A stretch of 64,000 nucleotides of DNA, from NCBI RefSeq assembly GCF_024757985.1, contig NZ_CP103289.1:434001-498000 (forward strand), written 5' to 3'. A program made the translations under genes and the position numbers. This document shows, piece by piece, positions 33,483 to 43,129 of this stretch; within the stretch, counting starts at the first letter, position 1; the number at the start of each line of letters is the position of its first letter. This DNA is from Cellulomonas sp. NS3 (GTDB taxonomy: Bacteria; Actinomycetota; Actinomycetes; Actinomycetales; Cellulomonadaceae). The notes under the pieces were generated by a model. That model worked only from the letters and a program-made list of their open reading frames with translations. It ran no database searches and was not told where the DNA came from.

Positions 33483-34820
33483 TCAGCGGCCGGGGAGCCC
33501 CAGCGCGCGCCAGTCGACGTACTTGAAGTTCGCGTTCGGGCGGACCTCGCCGTCGGCGCCGACCTCGTCGGGACCGTTCTCGCCGTCGTGCACCACGAGC
33601 AGGCCCTGCGGGTACCCGGGCAGCGGGGTGCTCACCGCGGCGGCGCCGTCGGAGTGCTCGGCACCGTCGACCGTCGGGCCGTCCCCGACGACGAAGCTGC
33701 CCACGGGGTCGGTCGTGCGGCGGTCGTACGCGTAGAACCGGTTGTCGCCCTGGCTCGAGACGAGCAGGTACCCGTCGCGCCGGCCCGTCGGGTAGAGCGT
33801 CACGCCCTCGACGTCCGCACGGATCCGGCCCCCGAAGCCGGGGTCCTCGTCACCGACGACGCACTCCTCGGTCGCGGCGTCGAACGTCGCCGGCACGCCG
33901 TACTCCGCGACCGTCTCGACGAGCCGCTGGTCGCGCGGCCCGGTGCGGAACTCCTCGCGGTCCACGTCGAGCCGCAGGGCCCACAGCCCGACGTCCTCCT
34001 GCGCGGCGTACAGGACGCGGGCGGCGGTGTCGACGACCATGCCCTCGACCTGCGGACCCTCGCCGGGCTCGACGCACGGGCTCCACGACGTCGCGTCGGG
34101 CAGCGTGAACGTCGACGGCAGCGTGAGCGTGTCCTCGACCGCGTAGCCCAGCCGCCCGCGCGAGGAGTGGAGCTGGACGAGCCCGAGGTCGCTCGTGCTG
34201 CGCCGGCTCACGACGGCGTAGTGGCGGCCGTCGTCGGAGTACGTCGCGAGGCCGTAGCCGGTCGCCTGCTCGTCGACCTCGGCCTCGTCGGCGGAGAACA
34301 GCAGCGGCACGTCGGCCGCGGTGACGTCGCGCAGCGGCGCCCGGCCGGCGGCGACCGCCTTCGGGTCGATCGCGTAGAACCGGAGGCGGTCGCGGCCCCG
34401 GTCGGTGACGACCGCGACGTCGACCCTGCGGCCGTCGAGCTTCACGCCGAGCACGACGTCGACGTTGTTGAAGCGCCCCGGCGCGGCGTCGGGTCCCGGC
34501 GCGGGCGGCGCTGCGACCGACTGGAGCTCGCGGCCGGCGAGGTCGTAGACGCGCAGGCCGCCGGTCTTGGCGGTCGCGATCACGAGGCTCGACGCCGCGT
34601 CGCGCGGGTCGACCCAGATCGCCGGGTCGTCGGCGTCGGCCTCGCCGCCCGCCTCGTCGTCGAACAGCGCGGGGGTCTCCGTGGTCGCCCGGACGACGCG
34701 CGGCTCGTCGGACCCCGGGCCCGGCGGGCGGGTGCCGCTCGCGTCGGGGGCGGCGGGTGCCGTCGTGGCGGACGTGAGGACGAGGGCGGCCGCGGTGAGG
34801 GCCACGAGGGGGAGGCGCAT
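33483..34820 (-). CDS. secreted beta-propeller phytase
   Basis: 445 residues from ATG 34820, beginning with a signal peptide (LPLVALTAAALVLTSATTAPAA). The phytase propeller motifs are DDPAIWVDP, TAKTGGLRVYDLAGRELQ, FNNVDVVLG, GPQVEGMVVDTAARVLYAAQED, EGVTLY and LLVSSQGDNRFYAYDR. These supply the calcium and phosphate ligands of BPP phytases. It should release phosphate from phytate outside the cell. The frame stays open further upstream but without a ribosome-binding site, and the signal peptide fixes the start. Confidence 0.93.
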   Translation of the reverse strand: MRLPLVALTAAALVLTSATTAPAAPDASGTRPPGPGSDEPRVVRATTETPALFDDEAGGEADADDPAIWVDPRDAASSLVIATAKTGGLRVYDLAGRELQSVAAPPAPGPDAAPGRFNNVDVVLGVKLDGRRVDVAVVTDRGRDRLRFYAIDPKAVAAGRAPLRDVTAADVPLLFSADEAEVDEQATGYGLATYSDDGRHYAVVSRRSTSDLGLVQLHSSRGRLGYAVEDTLTLPSTFTLPDATSWSPCVEPGEGPQVEGMVVDTAARVLYAAQEDVGLWALRLDVDREEFRTGPRDQRLVETVAEYGVPATFDAATEECVVGDEDPGFGGRIRADVEGVTLYPTGRRDGYLLVSSQGDNRFYAYDRRTTDPVGSFVVGDGPTVDGAEHSDGAAAVSTPLPGYPQGLLVVHDGENGPDEVGADGEVRPNANFKYVDWRALGLPGR

Positions 34821-35028
34821 GGTCCGCCAGGCTGGCCGAGGCCGGTGGCGCCCGCGTGGCCCGCGTCCGTCCGGGACGCGAACGGGGGGCGGACGACTCG
34901 GTCGCCGGGGGCGTCGGTGGCCCGGCCGTCCGGCGAGGGGCGCCGCGCGTCGTGCCGGGCCCCGCGGCCCCCACGGTCCGCGCGGACGCCCGGCGCGGTC
35001 GTGTGGGCGGGGGCCGCGAGAATGGACC

Positions 35029-36705
35029 GTGTCCTTCGTGCTGCTGACCGACGACCCGGTGCGCCGGGACTCCGTCGTGCTGCAGGACGTCACGGCCGAC
35101 GGCGAGCCGGGCGAGCAGGTCCAGGTCGCGACCGCCGACCTCCCCGCCACGGTGCGCGACCGCGATCGCCCGCCCGAGCCGCCGCGCTGGGTGTGGGACG
35201 ACACGTCGCGCCGCTACCCGCCGCTGCTCGCCGACGGCGTCCGCGTCGAGCGCTGCCACGACCTGCGCCTGTGCCACGCGATCCTGCGCGGCAGCGCGCT
35301 CAGCGCCGGCTCGGAGCTGGCCCGTGCGCCGCGCGGCCGGTGGGACGGGCTGCCGCCCGCGAGCGCCGACGCCCCGCGCGCCGTCGAGGTGAGCCTGTTC
35401 GACGACCCGCGGGAGCACGAGGAGACCCCGCTCGACGTGCTCGACGAGCTGCGCCGCCAGCTCGCCGCGGTCGCGGGCGCCGACGAGCCGGGCCGCCTGC
35501 GCCTGCTCCTGGCCGCGGAGTCGACCGGCGCGCTCATCGCCGCGGAGATGCGGCACGACGGGATGCCGTGGGACGTCGCCGAGCACGACGCGCTGCTGAC
35601 CCGGCTGCTCGGGGAGCGCCCGCGTGGCGGCGGGCGGCCCGCGCGGCTCGAGGCGCTCGCGGACGAGGTCCGGGCGCTGCTGGGCCAGCCGTCCCTCAAC
35701 CTCGACTCGCAGCCCGACCTGCTGCGCGGGCTGCGGCTCGCGGGGCTCGACGTGACCTCGACCCGCACGTACGAGATCCGGTCCCTCGACCACCCGGTGA
35801 CGGGCCCGCTGCTCGAGTACAAGAAGCTCGCGCGCCTGCTGTCGGCGAACGGCTGGGCGTGGATGGAGGCGTGGGTGCACGGCGGGCGGTTCCGGCCCGA
35901 CTACGTGCCGGGCGGCGTCGTGACGGGGCGCTGGGCGACGAGCGGCGGCGGCGCGCTGCAGCTGCCCGCGGTGATCCGCGGCGCGGTGAGGGCCGACCCG
36001 GGGTGGCGGCTCGTCGTCGCCGACGCCGCCCAGCTCGAGCCCCGCGTGCTGGCGGCGATGTCGGGCGACGCGGCGATGGCGGCGGCCGGGCGCCAGGCCG
36101 ACCTGTACCAGGGCATCGTCGACGCGGGCATCGTCGAGACCCGGCAGCAGGCCAAGTACGCGATGCTCGGCGCGATCTACGGGGCGACGACGGGGGCCAG
36201 CGCGGTCGTGATGCCGCAGCTCACGCGGGCCTACCCGCGGGCGGTCGGCCTCGTGGAGGCGGCGGCCCGCGCGGGGGAGCGGGGCGACGTGGTCTCGACG
36301 TGGCTCGGGCGCTCGTCGCCGCGGCCCGACGCGGCCCGGCAGGCCGAGCTCCTGGCCGCGGCCGCGGAGGGCGCCGACGCCGAGGACGTCCGGGCGGCGC
36401 GGCGCCGGGGGCGCGACTGGGGGCGGTTCACACGCAACTTCGTCGTCCAGGGCACGGCGGCCGAGTGGGCGCTGTGCTGGATGGCGGCGCTGCGCCGGCG
36501 GCTGCGCAGCATCGAGGGGCGGCCGCACCTGGTGTTCTTCCTGCACGACGAGGTGATGGTGCACTCCCCGGCCGACGCGGCGGACGAGGTCGCGGTCGCG
36601 GTGGCCGACTCCGCTGCCGAGGCGGGGCGGCTGCTGTTCGGGGACTCGCCGGTGGACTTCGCGTTGCAGGTCGCCGTCGTCGAGAGCTACGCCGAGGCGA
36701 AGTAG
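35029..36705 (+). CDS. stand-alone family-A DNA polymerase-like protein
   Basis: 558 residues from GTG 35029. The C-terminal 330 residues are a PolA palm/fingers unit: VVADAAQLEPRVLAAMSGD (motif A, normally DYSQIELR-like), QQAKYAMLGAIYGATTG (O-helix, motif B) and FFLHDEVMVHSP (motif C with catalytic Asp). The N-terminal 200 residues have the place of a 3'-5' exonuclease, but I do not see its acidic triad. There is no 5' nuclease domain. Actinobacterial proteins of this kind are annotated as bifunctional exonuclease/DNA polymerases. The role (repair or mutagenesis) is unknown. Confidence 0.85.
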   Translation: MSFVLLTDDPVRRDSVVLQDVTADGEPGEQVQVATADLPATVRDRDRPPEPPRWVWDDTSRRYPPLLADGVRVERCHDLRLCHAILRGSALSAGSELARAPRGRWDGLPPASADAPRAVEVSLFDDPREHEETPLDVLDELRRQLAAVAGADEPGRLRLLLAAESTGALIAAEMRHDGMPWDVAEHDALLTRLLGERPRGGGRPARLEALADEVRALLGQPSLNLDSQPDLLRGLRLAGLDVTSTRTYEIRSLDHPVTGPLLEYKKLARLLSANGWAWMEAWVHGGRFRPDYVPGGVVTGRWATSGGGALQLPAVIRGAVRADPGWRLVVADAAQLEPRVLAAMSGDAAMAAAGRQADLYQGIVDAGIVETRQQAKYAMLGAIYGATTGASAVVMPQLTRAYPRAVGLVEAAARAGERGDVVSTWLGRSSPRPDAARQAELLAAAAEGADAEDVRAARRRGRDWGRFTRNFVVQGTAAEWALCWMAALRRRLRSIEGRPHLVFFLHDEVMVHSPADAADEVAVAVADSAAEAGRLLFGDSPVDFALQVAVVESYAEAK

Positions 36706-36747
36706 GCGCCGCTCAAGCCCGGCGCCGCAGGTGCCGACAGGTCTGGG

Positions 36748-38076
36748 GTGACGCAGACGGCCGAGAGGGTCACCGCCGCGCGCCCTGCTGCGCCCGGAAG
36801 CAGCGTCGTCCGCCCGGCCGGCGCTCCGCGCGGGGGTCGTGCGCGGCTGCGGCTCCTGCGGTGGCGGGCGGTGCAGCGCGCGCTCGTCCCCGCCCGCGCC
36901 GTCCACGCCGCCGCCCTCGCGGCGCTCCTGCTCGTGCCCGTGGTCGTCGTGGCGTCGTACGCGCCGGTCTGGACGGGGCAGCCCGAGCCCGCCGACCTCG
37001 CGTACTTCGGCCCGGCCGGCGCGGCGATCCTGCGCGGCGCGTGGTCCGAGGTGTTCCGGGACCCCGCGGTGCAGGCCGGTCCGCTCGAGCTGCTCCCGTT
37101 CGGCGTGCTCGAGCTCGTCGGCCCGAGCACCGGGGCGGGCTGGGTGGTCGCGCACGCCGTCGGGAACCTCGCGCTCGTGCTCGGGTACCTGGTCGCGGTG
37201 CTCGCCCCGCTAGCCCGCGGACCCCTGCGCCGGCGCGCGGCCCGCAGCGGCGCGACGTCGCCGTCCCGGATGCGACCGCTCGTGTACGTCGGCGCCGCGG
37301 CCGGCGCGCTCGTCGTGCTCGGCGAGGACCTGCCGTGGGCCGTCTCGAGCGGCCACCCCGCACAGGTCGCGGTCCCCGCGCTGTGGGTCGTGGCGGCCCA
37401 CGCGGCGCGGCGCGGGCACAGCACCACGACGGGGGTGCTCGTGGCGCTCTCCGCGGCGTGGGAGCCGTGGGGTGTGCTCGGGGCGCCGGTGATCTTCTGC
37501 GCCGCCCGCCCCGACCTGGTGCGGGCCGCGTGCGCAGGCGCGGTGACGGTCGCGCTCACCTACGGGCCGTTCGTCGCCACGGGCAGCTTCCGCATGTTCG
37601 AGCTCGCCTGGCCGGTCACGGGGATGTCCGCCGTGCACGCGGTGCTGCCGGACCTCGAGGAGTTCCCGTGGTCGCTGCGCCTGCTCCAGGCGGTCGTCGT
37701 GCTCGGTGTCGGCGTCGCGGTCGCGCGGCTCGGTCGCCGGTCGGTGTACGCGGCGTGGCTCGTCCCGCTGGCCGTGCTGACGACCCGGCTGCTGCTGGAC
37801 CCGGTCATGTGGCAGTACTACTGGATCGCCCCGCAGGTCGTCCTCGTCGCCCTGGCGGCGTTCGCGGTGGCGTCCCGGCACCGCGCCGCCGCGGTCGTCT
37901 CCGTCGGCGCGGCGCTGGTCGTCGAGAGCCCCGGGGCGCGGACGCTGCCCGGGCTGGCCGTCCTGCTGGTGCTCACGGTCCTCTGCGCGGTGCTGCTGCA
38001 CGTCCGGGCGCCGGCGCCGCGGGAGGAGCACGACCGGGTGCCGGTGCCGCGCGAGGAGCACGTCCCGGTGCCCTGA
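36748..38076 (+). CDS. polytopic membrane protein
   Basis: 442 residues with about ten hydrophobic segments (for example AALAALLLVPVVVVASYAP, VVVLGVGVAVARL, VVLVALAAFAV). After the first segment comes a loop ending DLAYFGPAGAAIL with an acidic residue, as in GT-C-type membrane mannosyltransferases, but the family is not certain. The C-terminal tail has a short repeat (PVPREEH twice). It starts 42 bases after the polymerase gene and may share its transcript. Confidence 0.7.
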   Translation: MTQTAERVTAARPAAPGSSVVRPAGAPRGGRARLRLLRWRAVQRALVPARAVHAAALAALLLVPVVVVASYAPVWTGQPEPADLAYFGPAGAAILRGAWSEVFRDPAVQAGPLELLPFGVLELVGPSTGAGWVVAHAVGNLALVLGYLVAVLAPLARGPLRRRAARSGATSPSRMRPLVYVGAAAGALVVLGEDLPWAVSSGHPAQVAVPALWVVAAHAARRGHSTTTGVLVALSAAWEPWGVLGAPVIFCAARPDLVRAACAGAVTVALTYGPFVATGSFRMFELAWPVTGMSAVHAVLPDLEEFPWSLRLLQAVVVLGVGVAVARLGRRSVYAAWLVPLAVLTTRLLLDPVMWQYYWIAPQVVLVALAAFAVASRHRAAAVVSVGAALVVESPGARTLPGLAVLLVLTVLCAVLLHVRAPAPREEHDRVPVPREEHVPVP

Positions 38077-38154
38077 CGCCCCGCCCGTTGCGGCGCACCG
38101 CGGACCCGAGGATGCTCGGAGCCTCGGTGGCGTCGACGAAGACGGGGGACCTCG

Positions 38155-40674
38155 ATGATCCGCATGCGGCGCGTCGTGCCGGTCGTGGTGGCAGCAGTGG
38201 TCGCGGCGGGGCTCACGGCCCTCACGGGTCCACCGGCGAGCGCCGCCACGGTGCCCGCGGGGTTCACGGACGCGCTGGTCGCGGACGTCGACAACCCGAC
38301 GGCCATCGCGTTCACGGCGGACGGGCGCATGCTCGTGACGCAGCAGGCGGGGCGCCTGCGGGTGCGGACCGCGGCGGGCCAGCTGCTCGCGACCCCCGCG
38401 CTCGACCTGGCGGGCCGGATCTGCACCAACGGGGAGCGCGGCCTGCTGGGCGTCGCGGTCGACCCGGACCCGGCGACGCGCGCGATCTACATGTACTACA
38501 CGGCCCGCGGCACGAGCTCGACGTGCCCGGCGAGCCAGGGGGCGAACCCGCCCGGCGCCCCGGTGAACCGAGTCTCCCGGTTCGTGCTCCGCGACGACAA
38601 CACGGTCGACCCGGCGAGCGAGCGGATCCTGCTCGACGGGATCTACTCGTCGGCGAACAACCACAACGCCGGTGACGTGCACGTCGGCAAGGACGGCTAC
38701 CTGTACGTCTCCGTCGGCGACGGCGGGTGCGACTACAAAGGCGACAGCGGCTGCGGCGGCAGCAACGACGCGGCGCGCGACCGGAACGTGCTGCTCGGCA
38801 AGATCCTGCGCGTCGACCGCACGACCGGTGCCCCGGCGCCCGGCAACCCGTTCCTCGGGGCGGGCACCGCGAGCTGCCGGCTCGGCCCGGCGCCCGCGGG
38901 GACGATCTGCCAGGAGACGTTCGCGTGGGGCCTGCGCAACCCGTTCCGGTTCGCGTTCGACCCCGACGCCGCGGGCACGGTGTTCCACGTCAACGACGTG
39001 GGCCAGAACTCGTGGGAGGAGATCGACCTCGGCACCGCGGGCGCCGACTACGGCTGGCCGGTGCGGGAGGGGCACTGCGCGCAGACCGGCTCGACGACGA
39101 ACTGCGGCGGGCCGCTCCCCGCGGGGATGACGAACCCGATCCACGACTACGGCCGCCCGACGGGCTGCGGCTCGATCACCGGCGGCGCGTTCGTGCCGAA
39201 CGGCGCGTGGCCGGCCGCCTACGACTCGGCGTACCTCTTCGCGGACTACGTGTGCGGCAAGATCATGATGCTCGTCGGCGGGACGCGCACGGACCTCGCG
39301 ACGGGGCTCGGCGGCGCGGTGCACCTCGAGTTCGGGCCGCACGCCGGCAGCCAGGCGCTGTACTACACGACGTACGCCAACGGCGGCGAGATCCGCCGGA
39401 TCGCGTACACCGGCACGGCGAACCGGGTGCCGACGGCGGTCGTCTCCGCCTCCCCGGCGACCGGGCCCGCGCCGCTCACGACGACGCTCGACGGCTCGCG
39501 CAGCAGCGACCCCGACGGTGGCGCGCTCACCTACCTGTGGTCGTTCGGCGACGGCACGCCCGACGCGACGACCACGAGCCCGACGGTGCAGCACGTCTAC
39601 GCCGCGGGCACGTGGACCGCGACGCTGCGCGTCCGGGACGCCGCGGGCGCGACGTCCACCCCGGTGACGACGCGGATCAGCTCCGGCAACACCGCGCCCA
39701 CGGTGACGATGACCTCCCCGGCGGCGGGCGCGACGTTCGCGGTCGGCAGCACCGTGCGGCTGAGCGGCACGGCGACCGACGCGCAGGACGGCGGGCTGCC
39801 CGGGTCACGCCTGAGCTGGTCGGTGATCCGGGTGCACGACCAGCACACGCACCCCTTCCTCGCCCCGGCGCCCGGCAACGAGCTCACGTTCACCGCTCCG
39901 GGGCCCGAGGACCTCGCGGCCGCGGCCAACAGCTACCTCCGGGTCAGCCTGACCGCGACGGACTCGCAGGGCGTCTCCACGACCGTCACGCGCGACCTGC
40001 AGCCGCAGAAGGTCGCCGTGACGCTCGCGACGGCGCCGGCCGGCCGGACGCTCACGGTCAACGGGCAGACCGTGACCGGCCCGACGACGTTGACCTCCTG
40101 GGCGGGCTTCGACCTGCGGCTCGGCGTGCCGGCGCAGACCGACGCCCAGGGCGTCCCGTTCGTGCTCGACCGATGGTCGGACGGCTCGACCGCGGGCGAC
40201 CGGGTGTGGCGGACCCCCGCCACGGCGACGACCCTGACGGCGACCCTCACGCAGCGCGGGCTGCTCGGCACCTACTTCGACAACGCCGACCTCACGGGCA
40301 CGAGCGTCACGCGCGTCGACCCGACGGTCGGCTTCCGCTGGGGGGCCGCCGCGCCCGTCGCCGGCATCGGCGCCGACACCTTCTCCGTGCGGTGGACCGG
40401 CTCCGTCGTGCCCCGGCACACCCAGACGTACACGTTCGCGACGACGAGCGACGACGGGGTGCGGCTGTGGGTCGACGGGCGGCTGATCATCGACCAGTGG
40501 ACCCGGCACGCGCCGCGCGTCGACACCGGGACGGTCGCCCTGACGGCGGGGCAGGCCGTGCCCGTCCGGCTCGAGTACTTCGACGACCGGCTCGACGCGA
40601 CCATCCAGCTGCGCTGGTCGAGCGCGTCGCAGGTGTCGGAGATCGTGCCGGCGAGCCAGCTGCGCCCGCGCTGA
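38155..40674 (+). CDS. secreted sugar dehydrogenase-like (GSDH) protein with PKD and PA14 domains
   Basis: 839 residues with a signal peptide (about 1-31). Residues about 35-425 are a six-bladed GSDH/PQQ-type propeller (FTDALVADVDNPTAIAFTADGRMLV, NERGLLGVAVDPD, NHNAGDVHVGKDGYLYVSVGDGG, WGLRNPFRFAFDPD). A PKD domain follows (about 430-520, SFGDGTPDATT), then an Ig-like unit and a C-terminal PA14 domain (about 700-835, TFATTSDDGVRLWVDG), which often binds sugars. It probably oxidises or binds extracellular carbohydrate. Confidence 0.9.
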   Translation: MIRMRRVVPVVVAAVVAAGLTALTGPPASAATVPAGFTDALVADVDNPTAIAFTADGRMLVTQQAGRLRVRTAAGQLLATPALDLAGRICTNGERGLLGVAVDPDPATRAIYMYYTARGTSSTCPASQGANPPGAPVNRVSRFVLRDDNTVDPASERILLDGIYSSANNHNAGDVHVGKDGYLYVSVGDGGCDYKGDSGCGGSNDAARDRNVLLGKILRVDRTTGAPAPGNPFLGAGTASCRLGPAPAGTICQETFAWGLRNPFRFAFDPDAAGTVFHVNDVGQNSWEEIDLGTAGADYGWPVREGHCAQTGSTTNCGGPLPAGMTNPIHDYGRPTGCGSITGGAFVPNGAWPAAYDSAYLFADYVCGKIMMLVGGTRTDLATGLGGAVHLEFGPHAGSQALYYTTYANGGEIRRIAYTGTANRVPTAVVSASPATGPAPLTTTLDGSRSSDPDGGALTYLWSFGDGTPDATTTSPTVQHVYAAGTWTATLRVRDAAGATSTPVTTRISSGNTAPTVTMTSPAAGATFAVGSTVRLSGTATDAQDGGLPGSRLSWSVIRVHDQHTHPFLAPAPGNELTFTAPGPEDLAAAANSYLRVSLTATDSQGVSTTVTRDLQPQKVAVTLATAPAGRTLTVNGQTVTGPTTLTSWAGFDLRLGVPAQTDAQGVPFVLDRWSDGSTAGDRVWRTPATATTLTATLTQRGLLGTYFDNADLTGTSVTRVDPTVGFRWGAAAPVAGIGADTFSVRWTGSVVPRHTQTYTFATTSDDGVRLWVDGRLIIDQWTRHAPRVDTGTVALTAGQAVPVRLEYFDDRLDATIQLRWSSASQVSEIVPASQLRPR

Positions 40675-40679
40675 GCGGA

Positions 40680-40717
40680 GGCGCCGGGCCGCTCCGGGAA
40701 GGGAGCGGCCCGGCGCC
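40680..40717. terminator. terminator, first of two hairpins
   Basis: 16-bp perfect stem GGCGCCGGGCCGCTCC / GGAGCGGCCCGGCGCC, five bases after the GSDH stop. Confidence 0.8.
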
Positions 40718-40720
40718 GCG

Positions 40721-40750
40721 GGGCAGGTCGCGTGCGCCCGCGACCTGCCC
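40721..40750. terminator. terminator, second hairpin
   Basis: 12-bp perfect stem GGGCAGGTCGCG / CGCGACCTGCCC between the first hairpin and the convergent GH26 gene; it would serve the minus-strand gene. Confidence 0.75.
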
Positions 40751-40760
40751 GGCCGGCTGC

Positions 40761-42875
40761 TCAGCGCGGCGTCGTGAACGAGCGCACCGGCCCGTACAGC
40801 GTGCCCTGCGCGTTCGTGGCGACGACCCGGTAGTAGTACGTCGTGCGCGGCGCGAGACCCGTCACGAGGTTGCTCGCGACCGTCTTCTCGTAGGTCAGCG
40901 CGGGCAGCGTCGTGACCGGCGAGGACGTGCCGAGCGCGGTCGTCCGGCCCCACTCGATCCACGCCGTGGTGGTGAGCCGGTGCGGGTGCACCTGCGCCTT
41001 GAAGGTCGTCGACGTGGACGTCGACGAGGCCGTGAACTGGTTCGATGACGTCGGCGCGCCCGCGGTCTCGAACGTGCGGGTCAGCTCGGTGGTGCCGGCC
41101 GGCGACGTGATGGTCGCCTTCCAGTAGTAGGTCGTCCCGGGCCGGATCCCGGCGATGGGCTGGCTCGTGGTCTTCACGTACGGCACGGCCGGCACGTCGA
41201 CCGTCGAGTCGCCCCCGAGGTACTCGAGCGTCCGCCCGTACTGGAAGCGCACGGTGCCCGCGTACCCGTGCAGGTCGACCCACGCGTAGAGCGTCGCCGA
41301 GGTGTCCGTGACGTCCTTCTGGTCGAGCGTCCCGGTCGGGGGCTCCGCCGCGGTGATCGCGACCGAGTCGGTGCTCGTGCCGCCCGCGGTGTCGGTGACG
41401 GTGAGCCGTGCGCTGTGGTCGCCCGGGCCGAACACGTGCCTGAGGGTCGACGGCGGTGCTCCCGTGCCGCTCTCGGTGGTCCCGTCCCCGTAGGTCAGCG
41501 ACCAGCTCGCGACGTGCTCCCCGGCCCCGCCACGCGCGCCCGACGAGCGCGACGCGTCGAACGTGACCGTCAGGGGCGCCGTCCCGTGCGTCGTGGACGC
41601 CTGCAGGAACGCCGACGGGCGGGTGTGCGTCGCCGGGGAGTCGGCGATGTCCGCGAACGCCTCGAGCGAGCTCGGCGTCGAGTCCACGAACCACGAGCAG
41701 CTGCCGTGGTGGTGGAAGTACAGGACCGCGGTGACCTCGGGCCACGACTCGAGCGTCGCCATGGACTCGCGCAGCCACGCGGCCTTGCGGCCGGGCACCG
41801 CGGGGTCCTCGACCGAGCCCCACTCGGCGATGACGAGCTCCTTGCCGTGCGCCTGACCGAAGGCCCGGAACGCCGACGCGGTGCGGGACATCGACGCCCA
41901 CGCCGTCTGGCCGTTCGTCGAGCACCCGAACCAGTTGTAGGCGTCGAGCGCGATCTGGTCGACGACGTCGTCGCCGGGGTACAGCGCGTCGGCGCTCACG
42001 GCCGCGTACGGCGCGAAGGGCGTCGGCGTCACGATCCACGTCCACACGGCGTTCGTCACGCCCTGCGCGCGGAACACCTCGACGTAGTGGCGGAACGCGG
42101 CGCGGTAGTCGGCCGCGTCGCCGAATCCGGGGGAGTAGTCGGGCTCGTGCTGGAACGACACGTACATCGGCACGCGCAGGGCCTTGACGGCGTCGGCGTG
42201 CTGGACGATCTGCGCGTCGTGGGCGCCGCTCGCGACGGCGGCCCACGAGATCTTGGTGCCGTCGATCTTCTTCGACGACACCGAGAGCATCGGCGTGCGG
42301 CCGCGCTGGACCGTCGTGGTGAGCGGCGTCGACGGCAGCTCGTCCCACAGGCTGTACCAGCGGTGCACGTCGAGCTTGCGCCCGACCGACGCCTCGAACG
42401 CCGAGACGGCGGCGTCGACGCTCGGGTGCGTGCCCCGCGCGACCGACGCGCCGAAGAGCAGGCCGTCGTCCGGGGTCAGGGCGTCCTCGGCCCAGTCGTT
42501 CGCGGCGTCGGCGCCCGGCTTCGGGGTGGCGTCGGGGGTGGGCTCGGACGGCCCGGGCGTGGGGCTGAGCGTCGGGTCGGCCGTGGGCGAGGGGCTGAGC
42601 GTCGGCTCGGCCGAGGGAGTGGGCGTGGGTGACGCCGTGGGCGTCGGTTCGGCCGTGGGCGAGACCGTCGGCGCCGGTGACGGCTCGACGACGTGGCGGC
42701 TGGCGGCGGTCGACGGCGGCACGACGGCCGCCGTGAGCAGACCCGCGAGCGCGGCCGTCGCCACGACGGCGCGTGCGGTGCGGCTGCGCGCGGCGCGGGT
42801 GGCGGCGGTGCGGGTGGAGGCGGTGCGGGTGGGCGCGGGCACGGTGCGGCCCTGCGCAGGGAGGCGGCGTTGCAC
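40761..42875 (-). CDS. secreted GH26-like glycoside hydrolase with PKD and Fn3-like domains
   Basis: 704 residues from GTG 42875. A long basic N-terminus with a hydrophobic signal (ARAVVATAALAGLLTAAVV) leads to a Pro/Thr/Ser-rich linker (about 65-120). The catalytic TIM barrel (about 135-400) has the acid/base Glu in VSFQHEPDYS and the nucleophile Glu in LVIAEWGSVEDP, as in GH26 mannanase-like enzymes. A PKD domain (about 410-490) and two fibronectin-type repeats (GIRPGTTYYWKATI and GLAPRTTYYYRVVA) complete it. A c-di-GMP riboswitch precedes the gene, so it probably acts on extracellular or biofilm polysaccharide. Confidence 0.85.
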   Translation of the reverse strand: MQRRLPAQGRTVPAPTRTASTRTAATRAARSRTARAVVATAALAGLLTAAVVPPSTAASRHVVEPSPAPTVSPTAEPTPTASPTPTPSAEPTLSPSPTADPTLSPTPGPSEPTPDATPKPGADAANDWAEDALTPDDGLLFGASVARGTHPSVDAAVSAFEASVGRKLDVHRWYSLWDELPSTPLTTTVQRGRTPMLSVSSKKIDGTKISWAAVASGAHDAQIVQHADAVKALRVPMYVSFQHEPDYSPGFGDAADYRAAFRHYVEVFRAQGVTNAVWTWIVTPTPFAPYAAVSADALYPGDDVVDQIALDAYNWFGCSTNGQTAWASMSRTASAFRAFGQAHGKELVIAEWGSVEDPAVPGRKAAWLRESMATLESWPEVTAVLYFHHHGSCSWFVDSTPSSLEAFADIADSPATHTRPSAFLQASTTHGTAPLTVTFDASRSSGARGGAGEHVASWSLTYGDGTTESGTGAPPSTLRHVFGPGDHSARLTVTDTAGGTSTDSVAITAAEPPTGTLDQKDVTDTSATLYAWVDLHGYAGTVRFQYGRTLEYLGGDSTVDVPAVPYVKTTSQPIAGIRPGTTYYWKATITSPAGTTELTRTFETAGAPTSSNQFTASSTSTSTTFKAQVHPHRLTTTAWIEWGRTTALGTSSPVTTLPALTYEKTVASNLVTGLAPRTTYYYRVVATNAQGTLYGPVRSFTTPR

Positions 42876-42883
42876 GGGGATCC

Positions 42884-42970
42884 CCTGTCGTTCGGCAGCC
42901 TGGCGGACCGCATGGGCCCCATGGCTTTGCGTCCCTGCCTCGCGGCAGGTTTGCCTTTTCGTGGACTCGT
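42884..42970 (-). ncRNA. cyclic di-GMP-I (GEMM) riboswitch
   Basis: The minus strand has the class-I aptamer core: GAAAAGGCAAACC, a hairpin TGCC-GCGA-GGCA with GNRA loop, then GGGACGCAAAGCC, a second hairpin (ATGGGGCCCATG region) and the closing part GGCTGCCGAACGAC. The conserved GGCAAACC / GGACGCAAAGCC pair and the GNRA tetraloop are diagnostic. It ends just before the ribosome-binding site and GTG of the GH26 gene. The site AGGGGA sits in the palindrome GGGGATCCCC, which could act as the expression switch. Confidence 0.88.
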
Positions 42971-43129
42971 CGAGCGTACGTGCGCCGTTCGTGTTAATCC
43001 AGTCACATAAACCGGACCAAGGGGACGCGTGTGCGCGCCGGCGATGACTCACGTGCACCCGGGCAATTCGGATATACGACCGTGTTCCGTGCAGGGTTCT
43101 TGCTCTTTCGAGTGATTCCTGTGCACCAT

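Noticed and set aside
40680-40750. CRISPR-like repeats
   Set aside because: The two hairpins differ in sequence and lie between convergent genes; they are terminators.
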